DNA of 64,000 nt, from assembly GCF_001442535.1 (NCBI RefSeq), contig NZ_CP013141.1, forward strand, positions 3,809,987 to 3,873,986. Reading direction: 5' to 3'. Positions 7,216 through 18,411 of the stretch are shown here, piece after piece (within the stretch, counting starts at the first letter, position 1; the number at the start of each line of letters is the position of its first letter). A program made the position numbers and the translations under genes. The notes under the pieces were generated by a model. It had not been told where the DNA came from and did not search any database. It saw only the letters and a list, made by a program, of their open reading frames with translations. The DNA is from Lysobacter antibioticus (lineage in GTDB: Bacteria; Pseudomonadota; Gammaproteobacteria; Xanthomonadales; Xanthomonadaceae).

Positions 7216-8445
7216 TCAAGCGCCGGACACCAGCAAGGTGATGACCCAGACGTCGACGCCGTTGTTCTGGGTCTGTTCGACCGACTGGACCAGGAACGAG
7301 GTTCCCGGGGCGAAGGTGTATTCGATCTTGTCCGGGTCGTCCGACAGCGGCGTGATGTAGCTGGCGGCATCCCAGACCCAGGCGCCGTCGGGCGGGTTGG
7401 CGACCAGGACGATGCCGTTCTGGTACTGCATCGCCTCGCTCATGCTGCTGCCGAAACTCCAGACCATCTTGGTGGTGATGGTGTCGCCGGGCCGGATGTA
7501 GTCGGCGATGGCCTGGTTGAAGTCGATCTGCAGCGGCACCGTGTCGGGGCCGGCATTGAGCGGACACTGCAGGAACTCGATGCCGAAGTGCTGCATGCCG
7601 AGCTGGTAGATGTCCATCTGCCCGCTGAAGAGCTGCGGCTGGTCGACGATGCTGGTGCGCGGCATCGACTGGTAGGCGGCGGCGAGCAGGCGGTTCTCGA
7701 CGTCGCTGAACTGCTGCAACTGCGTCGCCACCGCAGCCAGTTGCGACTGCACGTCGGCCAGGGACGAGGCCGGCGTCATCATGAAAGAGTTCATATAGTC
7801 GGCGTTGCCCGGGTTGTAGGTGTTCCAGTTCGATTCCCAGATCGCCGTGGCGATGCTGTCCTGGTCCAGCGGCAACGGCGACTGGCTCATGCCGGTGTAT
7901 TCGAAGATCTTCATGAACACCAAGCGGGTGAACGAGGCGGTGGTCCAGTCGTAGATCGACATCGCCAGTTGGAAGCTGTACGGCGAGAACGGAAACAACT
8001 GCGCGCCGAGCGCGGCGATCTGGGCGAAACTCTTGCCCGGCGCGTCGGGGATGTCCTGGTAGGGCACGTACTTGTCGGCGATCATCCGGTCGAGATAGGC
8101 CGCATCGGCGGCCGCGACCACCGGCAAGGGCTTGAGCTGCCCGGATCGGCTGATCCCGGTCGCCGCCGCGGTCGCCGTGAAGCTACCGTCGCCCGGGAGG
8201 TACAGCTCGAAGCTGGCGCTCGGGTTCGGCGTGTAGTCGAAATCGGCGCCGTTGAAGTCGATGAAATCCATCACCGGACCGAACGGAAAGCCGTTCTGGA
8301 AATCGGTGACATCGAGGAAGCCTTCGCCGTCGACGATCAGGCGGCTCGACACGCCCTTGCCGCCGCGCCAGCTGTCGATCGGCAAGCCGTCGCTGAACCA
8401 CAGCGAGGCTTCGCTTGGATTGCGGATGGTCTGGAACTGCCACAT
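7216..8445 (-). CDS. Unknown protein with weakly ADP-ribosyltransferase-like C-terminus
   Basis: This is a 409-aa protein of unknown function without signal peptide or transmembrane helix. Residues 1-100 are beta-rich (WLGLP-type strands and FGPVMDFIDFNGADF). Residues 120-270 are helical. The C-terminal 130 residues run LFSGQMDIYQL, then SFGSSMSEAM, then DKIEYTFAPGTSFLVQSVE and a final hydrophobic strand. This order resembles the R-S-E layout of ADP-ribosyltransferase exoenzymes: YRG strand, STS motif, ExE before a PGT turn. The canonical Arg is replaced (FSG for YRG) and the first Glu of ExE is Lys. The resemblance is therefore tentative, and an inactive or divergent fold is possible. The start at 8445 is chosen because the ORF upstream is Arg-rich. 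Confidence 0.45.
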   Translation of the reverse strand: MWQFQTIRNPSEASLWFSDGLPIDSWRGGKGVSSRLIVDGEGFLDVTDFQNGFPFGPVMDFIDFNGADFDYTPNPSASFELYLPGDGSFTATAAATGISRSGQLKPLPVVAAADAAYLDRMIADKYVPYQDIPDAPGKSFAQIAALGAQLFPFSPYSFQLAMSIYDWTTASFTRLVFMKIFEYTGMSQSPLPLDQDSIATAIWESNWNTYNPGNADYMNSFMMTPASSLADVQSQLAAVATQLQQFSDVENRLLAAAYQSMPRTSIVDQPQLFSGQMDIYQLGMQHFGIEFLQCPLNAGPDTVPLQIDFNQAIADYIRPGDTITTKMVWSFGSSMSEAMQYQNGIVLVANPPDGAWVWDAASYITPLSDDPDKIEYTFAPGTSFLVQSVEQTQNNGVDVWVITLLVSGA

Positions 8446-8594
8446 GCGGGCCTCCCGGCGTCTCGGAACCGACTCGGCCGCGATGCGGAGCGTGACGGGC
8501 GACACGCGTCGCTCTACGTTTTCACGTCGCGGATCAGCCCATACAACGCGACGGCACGGCGATCACGGCCACGCCCAAGGCGCGGCACTCGCGA

Positions 8595-10922
<2,328 letters not shown>

Positions 10923-11060
10923 CGCCACGCACTCCTGTCGAGTCGGAAGGCGCGCGGACTACGCGCGCCGAGCCACTCTAAGGCCGATGCTGCGCTGCTC
11001 CGGAACGGCTGCAATCGTATTCATTGCCGCGTTCCGTGATCGCCGGCGCGGCTCGCGGCG

Positions 11061-11108
11061 ATGTTCAGGAGGATGTTTAGGGGGATGTTTGGGGGGATGT
11101 TTGGGGGG
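11061..11108 (-). repeat. 12-bp tandem repeat at the 3' end of the double-methyltransferase gene
   Basis: There are four 12-bp units (consensus ATGTTTGGGGGG on the plus strand; the first two are diverged). They span the stop codon at 11077 of the minus-strand methyltransferase gene and add a repeated Q-T-S-P tail to the protein. The unit length is a multiple of three, so copy-number change would lengthen the protein tail without a frameshift. Confidence 0.7.
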
Positions 11109-12525
11109 ACGCGGCGAGTATTTGGATCGCGGCGGAGAATTTCGGCCCGCGCGCCAACAACCGCAGCCGGCGCGGACAGCGCTGCAGCCATTCGCGCAAC
11201 GCCCGCCATTCGCCTTCGCGCCAGGCCGGGTATACGCCGGATTCGTTCCAGTCGCACAACTCGTCGAACACCAACACCGTGCCGGGCACGATGCGTTCGT
11301 CCATCAAGGTCAGCACGGTGACCGTGGACTCGTACAGATCGCAGTCGATGTGCAGCAGCGCCGCGGGGCCGGGATGCGCGGCCAGCCAGGCCGGCAGGCT
11401 GGCGCCGAATTCGCCGCGCCACAACCGCGCATTCGCCGGCACGTCGGGCAGGGCGCCGGTATCGAAATGGCCGGCGGGATAGACGCTGTCGGCGCTGCGT
11501 TGCCAGGGAATCGGCAAGCCGCTGAAGGTGTCGAAGCCGTGCACGCTGCGTTCGGGCAGGGCCTTGGCCAGGGCGCTGAGCGAACGCCCGCGGAACACGC
11601 CGAACTCCATCACATGACCGCTCGGGCAGTGCGCCCTGGTCACTGCGAGCAGACTGTCGAGGTCGGTCTTGTGCGGTACCGGCAAGGCGCGAAACGCGGC
11701 GATGTCGAGCGCGGCGCCGGCGTCGACGATCGGCGCCGCCGCCGCGATCGCCGGAGCGGCCTTCGGCGCCGCATGCGCGCCACGATCGAGGCTGGCAATG
11801 TCGGCGCTGCGCGGTCGCTCCCAGTTGATCTCTTCGATGCGGCCGTCGAACCCCTGTTGCACCGGCAACGGAAAAAACGCTGCGAGGCGTTCGATGTCGC
11901 CGATATCATGGCGCAGCGCGGGCAGTTCGGCCTTGCGCACCCGCACGATCAACGAGATGTTGTAGCCGTAGACCTTGAGGCGCGCCTCGCGGCAATCGAT
12001 GCCGGCGACGATCAGGTTGTACAGCAAAAGCCCGGCGTTCCACACCGTCAGATGGCCGCCGACGATGTAGGGCCGTGCCGGCGGTACGGTGATCGCGAGC
12101 AAGCCGCCGGGGGCGACGAAGCTCACCAGCCGCTGCAGGAACTGGCCGACGTTGGCTTGATGTTCGAGCGCATGCGAGCACCAGACCAGGTCGTAGCGCT
12201 CGTCGCTGGCGAAGTCCTCGAAATCGCCGACGAAGTCCGGGCGGTAGGCGCCGTAGGACTCGAACGAGATCGTGGTGACGCGCTTGCCGTGCCTGGCGAG
12301 GTGACGCGCCTGCAGGCCGTCGCCGCAGCCGACATCGAGCACGCTGTCGAACTCGTACTGCGCCAGCAGCAGGGTCAGGGCCTGGTCGCCCAGCCACGGC
12401 GGCGGAGGCCCTTTCTTCTTGCCGGCCTTGCGCGGCTTGGCGCGGGCCAGTGGGGTCGGTTTCGGCTGCGGCTTCGGCTTCGGTTTCGGCGGCGCGACGA
12501 CGGCGCGGAGCGGATGCGTCTTCAT
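11077..12525 (-). CDS. Double-domain SAM-dependent methyltransferase, last gene of the eCIS block
   Basis: This 482-aa protein fuses two methyltransferase-type domains behind a Pro/Lys-rich N-terminal tail (PKPKPKPQPKP). Domain 1 (residues about 45-230) is a class I fold with the SAM motif VLDVGCGDG and LVWCSHALEH. Domain 2 (residues about 280-470) resembles the TylF/macrocin O-methyltransferase group (Methyltransf_24-like), with VMEFGVFRGRSLSALAKAL, VHGFDTFSGLP and LLHIDCDLYEST. Its ATG overlaps the preceding stop by 4 bp (ATGA), so it is translationally coupled to the glycosyltransferase-type gene. Such enzymes usually cap sugars or secondary metabolites. Here the context suggests modification of a glycan or of an eCIS part, which is inference. 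Confidence 0.75.
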   Translation of the reverse strand: MKTHPLRAVVAPPKPKPKPQPKPTPLARAKPRKAGKKKGPPPPWLGDQALTLLLAQYEFDSVLDVGCGDGLQARHLARHGKRVTTISFESYGAYRPDFVGDFEDFASDERYDLVWCSHALEHQANVGQFLQRLVSFVAPGGLLAITVPPARPYIVGGHLTVWNAGLLLYNLIVAGIDCREARLKVYGYNISLIVRVRKAELPALRHDIGDIERLAAFFPLPVQQGFDGRIEEINWERPRSADIASLDRGAHAAPKAAPAIAAAAPIVDAGAALDIAAFRALPVPHKTDLDSLLAVTRAHCPSGHVMEFGVFRGRSLSALAKALPERSVHGFDTFSGLPIPWQRSADSVYPAGHFDTGALPDVPANARLWRGEFGASLPAWLAAHPGPAALLHIDCDLYESTVTVLTLMDERIVPGTVLVFDELCDWNESGVYPAWREGEWRALREWLQRCPRRLRLLARGPKFSAAIQILAASPQTSPQTSP

Positions 12526-15236
12526 GCCACGGCTCGCTCGCCGCCGGTCGCCAGCGCGACCGCCAACTGCAGATTGGCTTCCACCCAGGCCGCCATGCCG
12601 AACTCCGGGCATTGCGGCGGCAAGACCAGGCGCCGCGCTCGCCAACGACTGCGTTGCGCGAGCACCGCGTCGATTGCCGTGGCCATCGTGTCGATGTCGT
12701 CGACGAGGTGGCCGCAGCGACCGTCGCCGAGCAATTGCTCGGCCCAGCCGACCCGGGTGGCGACCACCGGCACGCCGGCGCGCACCGCATCGAACAAGGG
12801 CCAGGGACCGCAGTCGCTGGCACTGGTGACGACCACGCCATCGAAGCGGCCGATCCATTCGGCGCAGCGCGACAGGGGGCATTGCGATAGGCCCATGACA
12901 GTGCAGTCGATGCCGGCGCGGCGCAGGCTCGCGGCGGCGGCATCGAGACGTTCGCCGACCAGCTTGATGCGCACCGGCGACGTCGCTCGTTGCACCGCGG
13001 CGATGAATTCGGTCAAACCGCTGATGTCGCGACCTTGTTGGTTCGCCGGCCGGCCGACCCAGGCCAGTACCGGCACGGCGTCCTCGTTCGGCGGCGCCGG
13101 CGCGGCCTCGCTCCAGCCGACCGGCCGCACGATCCACTGTCGCTTCGACAGATCGATGCCGCTCGCGGCCAGGATCGCCTGCTGATCGGGATGGGCAAGC
13201 ACGAGGCCGCCGCAGCGGGCGACCTCGGCACGCGCGCCGCCGCGCCGATAAGCCTCGGCGCCGCTCATGTCGTGCAACTGCACCACGCTGCGCATCGGGT
13301 CGGGGCTGCGCGCGGCTTCGCGGGCGCGCAGGAATATCCAGGCCTCGGCCTGGGGCAAGGGCTTTTGTGTGGCGGCGACGCGATAGCCGGGCGGCGCGGC
13401 CGCGGCGAGAGCTTGCTTCCAATGCTCGAACAGCCAGCCCTTGTTCTCGGCGACGACGTTGAGGGTCGGCAACGAGGGTGCCGGCATCGGCGCGGCTTTG
13501 CGAGCGGCGGAGCGGGGCAGGACGCGCGGAATCACCGTGCCGGTCGGCGCCAGCGGCCGTTCGCGCAGGGCCAGTTCGAGCAGACCGGCGACGCGCTGCG
13601 GGTCGGCGGCTTCGCCCAGGCTGCATTGGTGCGCGATCAGATGCTGCGCATAGGCGCGGCGACAGGCGATGCCGTCGGCGCTGGCCGCGCTTTCGGCGAG
13701 CAGCGCCCAATCGCGCGGCGCTTCGGTGAGGAAGGGTTTGATCGCGCCGCTGCGCGGCCAGACGTTGCGGCCCAGCACGATCGCCGGCACGTTCCAGAGC
13801 AGGCCGTCGTGGGCGACGTTGCTGTTGAGGGTGAGGATGCCACAGCAGGCGCCGCTGCGCAGCATCTCGTGGATGTTGCCGCGGGTCTGCGGCCACAACA
13901 GGTCGTGCTTGCGGCGCAGTTGCAGGCGCAGATGACGATTGCGGGTGCGCGCGTCGGCCGGGTGTTGCTTGAAGATCACCGGCCACGGTGGGTCGAGCCG
14001 GCTGACGTGATCGATCAGGGCCTGCATGGTCCGCAGCGACGAAGGCGCATGACGGATGATGTTGGTGTCCGACTCGATCTGCAGCGGCACCAGCAGGAAC
14101 TGCGGTGGCAGGTCGATGCGGTGTTCGCGGTTGGCCTGCATGTACTGGTAATAGCCGCTGAAACCGGTCGACTTGATCGCCGCGAGCCGTTGCTCGAGTG
14201 CGGCGTCCTGCTCGGCGCTCAAGGGCTGCCCATCCCAGACGAAGGGCGCGGCATGCGAATCGGCATTGATGCCGCGCGGACTGATCTGGTAGTCGGCGCG
14301 CGGCAGCCAACCGTGCTCGCAGAACAAGGCCGGGCCCAACAGGCTGTGGCCGCGTCCGTTCCAGACGATCGACAGCACGCGCGGATTGCGCGCGGTCGCA
14401 CGCGGATCGCGGCTGACGGTATGGCCGAGCGCGGCGACCGAAACGGCGAGGGTCTCGAACAGATCGCCGACCAGGCCGGCGGTGCGTCTTTCGATCGCGA
14501 CTTTCATGGCGGGGTTCCTTGCGGGCGCGCGGGGTCTGGCGGATGTCGGCCGCGGGATCGGTGTCGTGGTCGGTGCGGGCAGACGGTGCAGGGTGGCGGG
14601 ATCGCGGCTCCACTCGCCCTGCGCGTCGATCTGCGCTCGCGGCAACGAGTTCAGCCGGCTGATCGAGCTGAGATTGAGCAGTTCGATGCCGCGCCGCCCG
14701 AGCGCCGCGGCCAATTTGCCGTACTGGCCGTCGATTTCCTTGAGCCGGGCGGCGAGGGCATGACGGCCGGTCGCGGCGAAGAAATGATCGTCGGTGAAGT
14801 CCACGCCGATCAGGCCGATCCGCCGCGCCCCCATGTAGGCGGCCAGGCAGACCGCGACATAGGGCGAGTTCTGGGTGTAATGCAGCGCATCGTCGGCGCC
14901 GGTCTCGGTGCCGGCGTACTGGCCGAGCCGGAACCGCACCACCGGCGGCCGCACCCGCCCGAGTTCGAGCTGGGTGAATAGCGCCTGCGCATTGGACTGC
15001 TCGACGTAGCCGAAGCGGTCGTGCTTGAACTGTTGGCGCGGATTGAGCACGACCAGATAGGTCGGGTCGAACAGCCGGCCGACGTCGTTGACGCCGATGC
15101 TGACGAAGCGCTGCGGCTGCGGCAGGTGCAGCAGAGAGGGGCCGCAGCCGCAGACGACGATGTCGGCGCCGTCGTGGCGCGAACGGTAGGCATCGAGACG
15201 GACGCCTATGCAGGCTTTGGCGGCAAGGGGCTTCAT
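12522..15236 (-). CDS. Three-domain glycosyltransferase-type fusion protein
   Basis: This 904-aa protein has three parts. Residues 1-220 contain a Rossmann-type domain (DIVVCGCGPSLLHLP and IGLIGVDFTDDHFF) resembling DUF115-type or sialyltransferase-like proteins. Residues about 243-590 resemble capsule-synthesis glycosyltransferases (GRGHSLLGPALFCEHGW, PVIFKQHPAD, NSNVAHDGLLW). Residues about 620-904 look like a GT4-family GT-B domain (VLAWVGRPANQQG, VVVTSASDCGPWPLFDAVRA). Pro/Ala-rich linkers separate the domains. The ATG at 15236 overlaps the preceding stop by 4 bp. An internal in-frame ATG at 14507 has an AAGGA site 8 bases upstream, so a shorter second product or a recent gene fusion is possible. 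Substrate unknown. Confidence 0.7.
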   Translation of the reverse strand: MKPLAAKACIGVRLDAYRSRHDGADIVVCGCGPSLLHLPQPQRFVSIGVNDVGRLFDPTYLVVLNPRQQFKHDRFGYVEQSNAQALFTQLELGRVRPPVVRFRLGQYAGTETGADDALHYTQNSPYVAVCLAAYMGARRIGLIGVDFTDDHFFAATGRHALAARLKEIDGQYGKLAAALGRRGIELLNLSSISRLNSLPRAQIDAQGEWSRDPATLHRLPAPTTTPIPRPTSARPRAPARNPAMKVAIERRTAGLVGDLFETLAVSVAALGHTVSRDPRATARNPRVLSIVWNGRGHSLLGPALFCEHGWLPRADYQISPRGINADSHAAPFVWDGQPLSAEQDAALEQRLAAIKSTGFSGYYQYMQANREHRIDLPPQFLLVPLQIESDTNIIRHAPSSLRTMQALIDHVSRLDPPWPVIFKQHPADARTRNRHLRLQLRRKHDLLWPQTRGNIHEMLRSGACCGILTLNSNVAHDGLLWNVPAIVLGRNVWPRSGAIKPFLTEAPRDWALLAESAASADGIACRRAYAQHLIAHQCSLGEAADPQRVAGLLELALRERPLAPTGTVIPRVLPRSAARKAAPMPAPSLPTLNVVAENKGWLFEHWKQALAAAAPPGYRVAATQKPLPQAEAWIFLRAREAARSPDPMRSVVQLHDMSGAEAYRRGGARAEVARCGGLVLAHPDQQAILAASGIDLSKRQWIVRPVGWSEAAPAPPNEDAVPVLAWVGRPANQQGRDISGLTEFIAAVQRATSPVRIKLVGERLDAAAASLRRAGIDCTVMGLSQCPLSRCAEWIGRFDGVVVTSASDCGPWPLFDAVRAGVPVVATRVGWAEQLLGDGRCGHLVDDIDTMATAIDAVLAQRSRWRARRLVLPPQCPEFGMAAWVEANLQLAVALATGGERAVA

Positions 15237-18200
15237 CCGGCCACCACCCACACGACGGTGACGTTCTTGGCGCCCTTGTCGCGCAGCACGCCGACCAGAT
15301 AGTCCTTGGTGTCGTCGGTCGGTTCGCGCGGAGCGATGAAGTAGTAAGTGATGGGCGTATCGGGTCCGTACTTGGCGAGCAGATTGGTCACCGTCTTGAA
15401 GTACTGGTCGATCTTGTGCATCGCGAACTTGTCGGGCTTGCCGGTCGCGTCGGTCTTGTGGAAGTCCTCGACTACGGTGAATTCGAACAAGATGACTTGG
15501 GCCACCGCCTTCGGTGTTCCCGGCGGGGTCAAAATTTCTGCGGTCGCATCGGGTCGGTTGTCGAAGGGCTCCCCAGCGACCAGATTCTTTTCGTAGTTCA
15601 AACGTGCTTCATATTGAGCAGACGACATCTTGCTGAACTGATCCTTGGGCACGATGACCGCGCCGACGCGCTTCTCGATCTTGATCAACATCAGTTTGTC
15701 GACGAATTTCTTCGCCGCGGCTGCCCATTTCTTGCCTCTGTCCACGGCGGCCGTTTTGGCGCGGCTTAGGAGTCCCTTGACGTTCGGATCCTTGACGTTG
15801 ACCTTGACGATCTTGAGAACGCCCGATCCCTTGTGAGCGCCCTTGTGCTCCCGCTTCGGGCTCGCGACATAGGCATAGTTCCAGTTTTCCTTGTCGTCCA
15901 CTACGGTCAGGGATTTGAGGATCTTGTGCGCCCCCTTGACCTTGGCGGCGACGGCCTTGGCGTCCTTCTCTTCGATACGCTGTTTCTTGCTGCGTGCCTG
16001 GGTCTCGCTGGTGAGCATCTTGAGCGCGGCGGCGACGGCCTTCTTGTGCTCCTCGCTGCCTTCGGCCGGGGGTTCGCCCTTCTTCCCGGTCAGCTTCCCG
16101 AACAGCTTCTTGATGTAGGCGACCGCCTTCTTGATCGCCTTGTCGATGGCCTGGTCGACCTTGGTCTGGACCTTGGTGATGAAGCCCTTGATCTTGGCGC
16201 TGATGCCGCCCAGGCCGATCAACGCGGCGAGGAAGCCGATCAGGATCGGCACGGCGTTGCCGAGGGCTTGTTCGACCTTGCTGATCGCGCCGCCGATCGA
16301 GCCGGTGGCGATGGCGTGGATCGAGTTGATGACCGACTCGACGAATTCCATGATCTGCGCGGCGCGCTCGACCACGAACATCACCACGTTGACGATCATC
16401 ATGATCGCCTGGATGATCGCGCCGGCCGGGTTGAACATCGACACGACCTTGGCCACCGCCTTCTTGACGATGGTGGTGACGATCCAGTCCTGGATCGCGC
16501 CGATCACCATGTCCTTGAGGTTGGACAGGTCGCCCTTGATCTGCTCCCACAGCGCGGCCGGGCCGCCGCCGATCAGGGTCTGCAGATAGCTCACCAGCTT
16601 CTCGATCACCGCCACCGCGGTCGGGCCGAGCAGCTTGACCGCCTTGGCTCGCATGCGGTCGTAGGTGATGCCCAGCACGCCAAGCACCATCTTCAGGATC
16701 GACACTACCGTCAGGTCGCTCGGTATCTCGATGCCGGTGCCGGCCAACGCGCCGAACAGCCACTTGATGAAACCGCGCTTGAGGTGGCCGAGGATATTGC
16801 CGGCGAAGGCCGAGAAGCCGCCCTTGACCGCCGAAATCAGGTTGGACAGGAAGCCGCCCGGGTTGTCGAGGATCAGGTCGATGGTGTCCGCGCCCTTGCG
16901 CAGGATGGCCATGAGCTTGTCCTTGAATTCCATCAGCGCCTTGGCGACCTCGGCGATCTTCTCCTTGGCCTGAGTGACCAGGCCCTTGTTGGAATCCTGG
17001 ATCGCCTTGAGCGCTTCGTCGGCCTTGTCGAAGGCTTCCTTGTACTTCTGCGCCAGGCCTTCGGCCAGCGCCTGCTTCTTGTCCTCGATGCCGGACTTGA
17101 GTTCGTTGAACTTGTCGGCGTACTCGGCGGTGAGCTGGGCGCCGCGAGCGCGCACGCCCGGCGACAGCGCCGCCTGCGCGGTGGCGATCTTGGCCTGGGC
17201 CTGGGCGACGTCGTTCTTGGCCGCAGCCAGCTCGCGTTCGACCAGGTTGGCGACCTTGACCGCCAGCGCGTCCATCGCCGCGGTGAACAGATTGCGCCCG
17301 GCCTCGTAGAAGCGGTTGACCTCCGGCGGCAGGTCGAGAATCTGGTCCTTGATCCACAGCAGCGAGCCGCCGGGCATCAGCAGATAGCGTTTGAGTTTGT
17401 AATCGAACAGTGCGTCTTCGACATAACTCTTCATGCGCGCCAGGGCGGCGTCGGTGCCCTGGTCGAAGATCGTGTTGACCGAGGTCTCCAGGTTCTCCAG
17501 ACGCTTGTCGACCGCGGCCTTGGCGGTGTTGAAGGTGGCGACGACGAAATTGCTGAACTTGCTCAGTTCCAGCTCTTCGCGCGCCTTCTGCTGTTCCTGC
17601 TTCGACAGCACCTTGGTCTTGCTGCCGCCCTTGACCGAGAGCAGGCTGCTGACGCCCTTGCCGGCGACCGCCTTGGCCTGGCCGGTGGCCTTGGCCAGGG
17701 TCGCGCCTTCCTTGCCTCGGTACCTGCCGGGCCCGGCATCGGAATCCTTCTGCACCGCTTTCTCGGCGGTCATCACCGCCGAAAAGCGCGGGTCGCTTGC
17801 GTTCTTCAGGCGGGTGTCGGTCTGCTTGGTGGCCTTCTTGGCATCGGCGACTTCGGTCTTGCCTTCTTCCAGCGAGATTTCGGCGGCGGGTTTCGGCGCC
17901 GGCATCGCCGCGGCGGCGTCGACCTGCGGCGGCGGCACGCCGGGCTCGGGCGGAATCGGCGTGACCGGCTTGGCCGGGACGCCGGCTTCCGACGGCGGCG
18001 CGTTCGAGGTCTGCTGCAGGTCGCCGGTGGCGGCCTGTTTCTGGTTGCCGACTTCGCCCTTGAGCGAGCCTTTGATCTCGTTGCCCGTGCCGCCCTTCAT
18101 GAACTTCTCGGTGTCGCCGAGCGTCTTGGGCATGACCTTGGCGATTTCGGCGCGCAGGATCGACAGGAAACTCGCGGTCTCCGGTTTCGGCGTCTCGGCC

Positions 18201-18409
18201 TCTTCGAGCTGGTCGACCTGCTTGGCGCGCGCGCCCGCGGCCTTCTCGTTGGCCGGGCCCTTGGCGGCCTTGCCGGATTCGTCGGACTTGCGCGACGGCG
18301 GCGGATGTTGCTTGAGCTTGCGGCTGTCGGCGTTGAGTTTGTCGACCACGCGCTTGTAGCGCGGGTCGTTGCGCGGGTTGGCCCGTTTGGCGACGCGCGC
18401 GACGGCCAT
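15233..18409 (-). CDS. 1058-aa Lys/Ala-rich eCIS-linked protein: candidate cargo or tape measure
   Basis: This is a large protein directly downstream of the eCIS AAA+ ATPase gene, where Photorhabdus PVC clusters carry effectors. Residues 1-130 are basic and disordered. Residues 130-200 are Pro-rich. Residues 270-480 are predicted coiled coil (long A/K/E helices). Residues about 490-770 contain alternating hydrophobic helices such as AIIQAIMMIVNVVMFVVE and VPILIGFLAALIGLGG. Residues 780-880 are Lys-rich. The C-terminal 150 residues form a compact alpha/beta domain with VILFEFTVVEDF and KIDQYFKTV, faintly like a restriction-endonuclease fold (acidic-E...K/Q pattern). Cargo toxin with pore-like middle, or tape measure, are the competing readings. 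No homologue is claimed. The start at 18409 lies 2 bp past the ATPase stop. Confidence 0.7.
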   Translation of the reverse strand: MAVARVAKRANPRNDPRYKRVVDKLNADSRKLKQHPPPSRKSDESGKAAKGPANEKAAGARAKQVDQLEEAETPKPETASFLSILRAEIAKVMPKTLGDTEKFMKGGTGNEIKGSLKGEVGNQKQAATGDLQQTSNAPPSEAGVPAKPVTPIPPEPGVPPPQVDAAAAMPAPKPAAEISLEEGKTEVADAKKATKQTDTRLKNASDPRFSAVMTAEKAVQKDSDAGPGRYRGKEGATLAKATGQAKAVAGKGVSSLLSVKGGSKTKVLSKQEQQKAREELELSKFSNFVVATFNTAKAAVDKRLENLETSVNTIFDQGTDAALARMKSYVEDALFDYKLKRYLLMPGGSLLWIKDQILDLPPEVNRFYEAGRNLFTAAMDALAVKVANLVERELAAAKNDVAQAQAKIATAQAALSPGVRARGAQLTAEYADKFNELKSGIEDKKQALAEGLAQKYKEAFDKADEALKAIQDSNKGLVTQAKEKIAEVAKALMEFKDKLMAILRKGADTIDLILDNPGGFLSNLISAVKGGFSAFAGNILGHLKRGFIKWLFGALAGTGIEIPSDLTVVSILKMVLGVLGITYDRMRAKAVKLLGPTAVAVIEKLVSYLQTLIGGGPAALWEQIKGDLSNLKDMVIGAIQDWIVTTIVKKAVAKVVSMFNPAGAIIQAIMMIVNVVMFVVERAAQIMEFVESVINSIHAIATGSIGGAISKVEQALGNAVPILIGFLAALIGLGGISAKIKGFITKVQTKVDQAIDKAIKKAVAYIKKLFGKLTGKKGEPPAEGSEEHKKAVAAALKMLTSETQARSKKQRIEEKDAKAVAAKVKGAHKILKSLTVVDDKENWNYAYVASPKREHKGAHKGSGVLKIVKVNVKDPNVKGLLSRAKTAAVDRGKKWAAAAKKFVDKLMLIKIEKRVGAVIVPKDQFSKMSSAQYEARLNYEKNLVAGEPFDNRPDATAEILTPPGTPKAVAQVILFEFTVVEDFHKTDATGKPDKFAMHKIDQYFKTVTNLLAKYGPDTPITYYFIAPREPTDDTKDYLVGVLRDKGAKNVTVVWVVAG

Positions 18410-18411
18410 GG

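Noticed and set aside
11039..11062. Hairpin ATCGCCG...CGGCGAT as eCIS operon terminator
   Set aside because: A 7-bp stem with a 10-base loop and no U-tract on the operon strand; too weak to call.
11077..12525. Antibiotic (macrolide) biosynthesis methyltransferase locus
   Set aside because: Despite TylF-like motifs there are no polyketide genes nearby and the gene is translationally coupled to the eCIS block.
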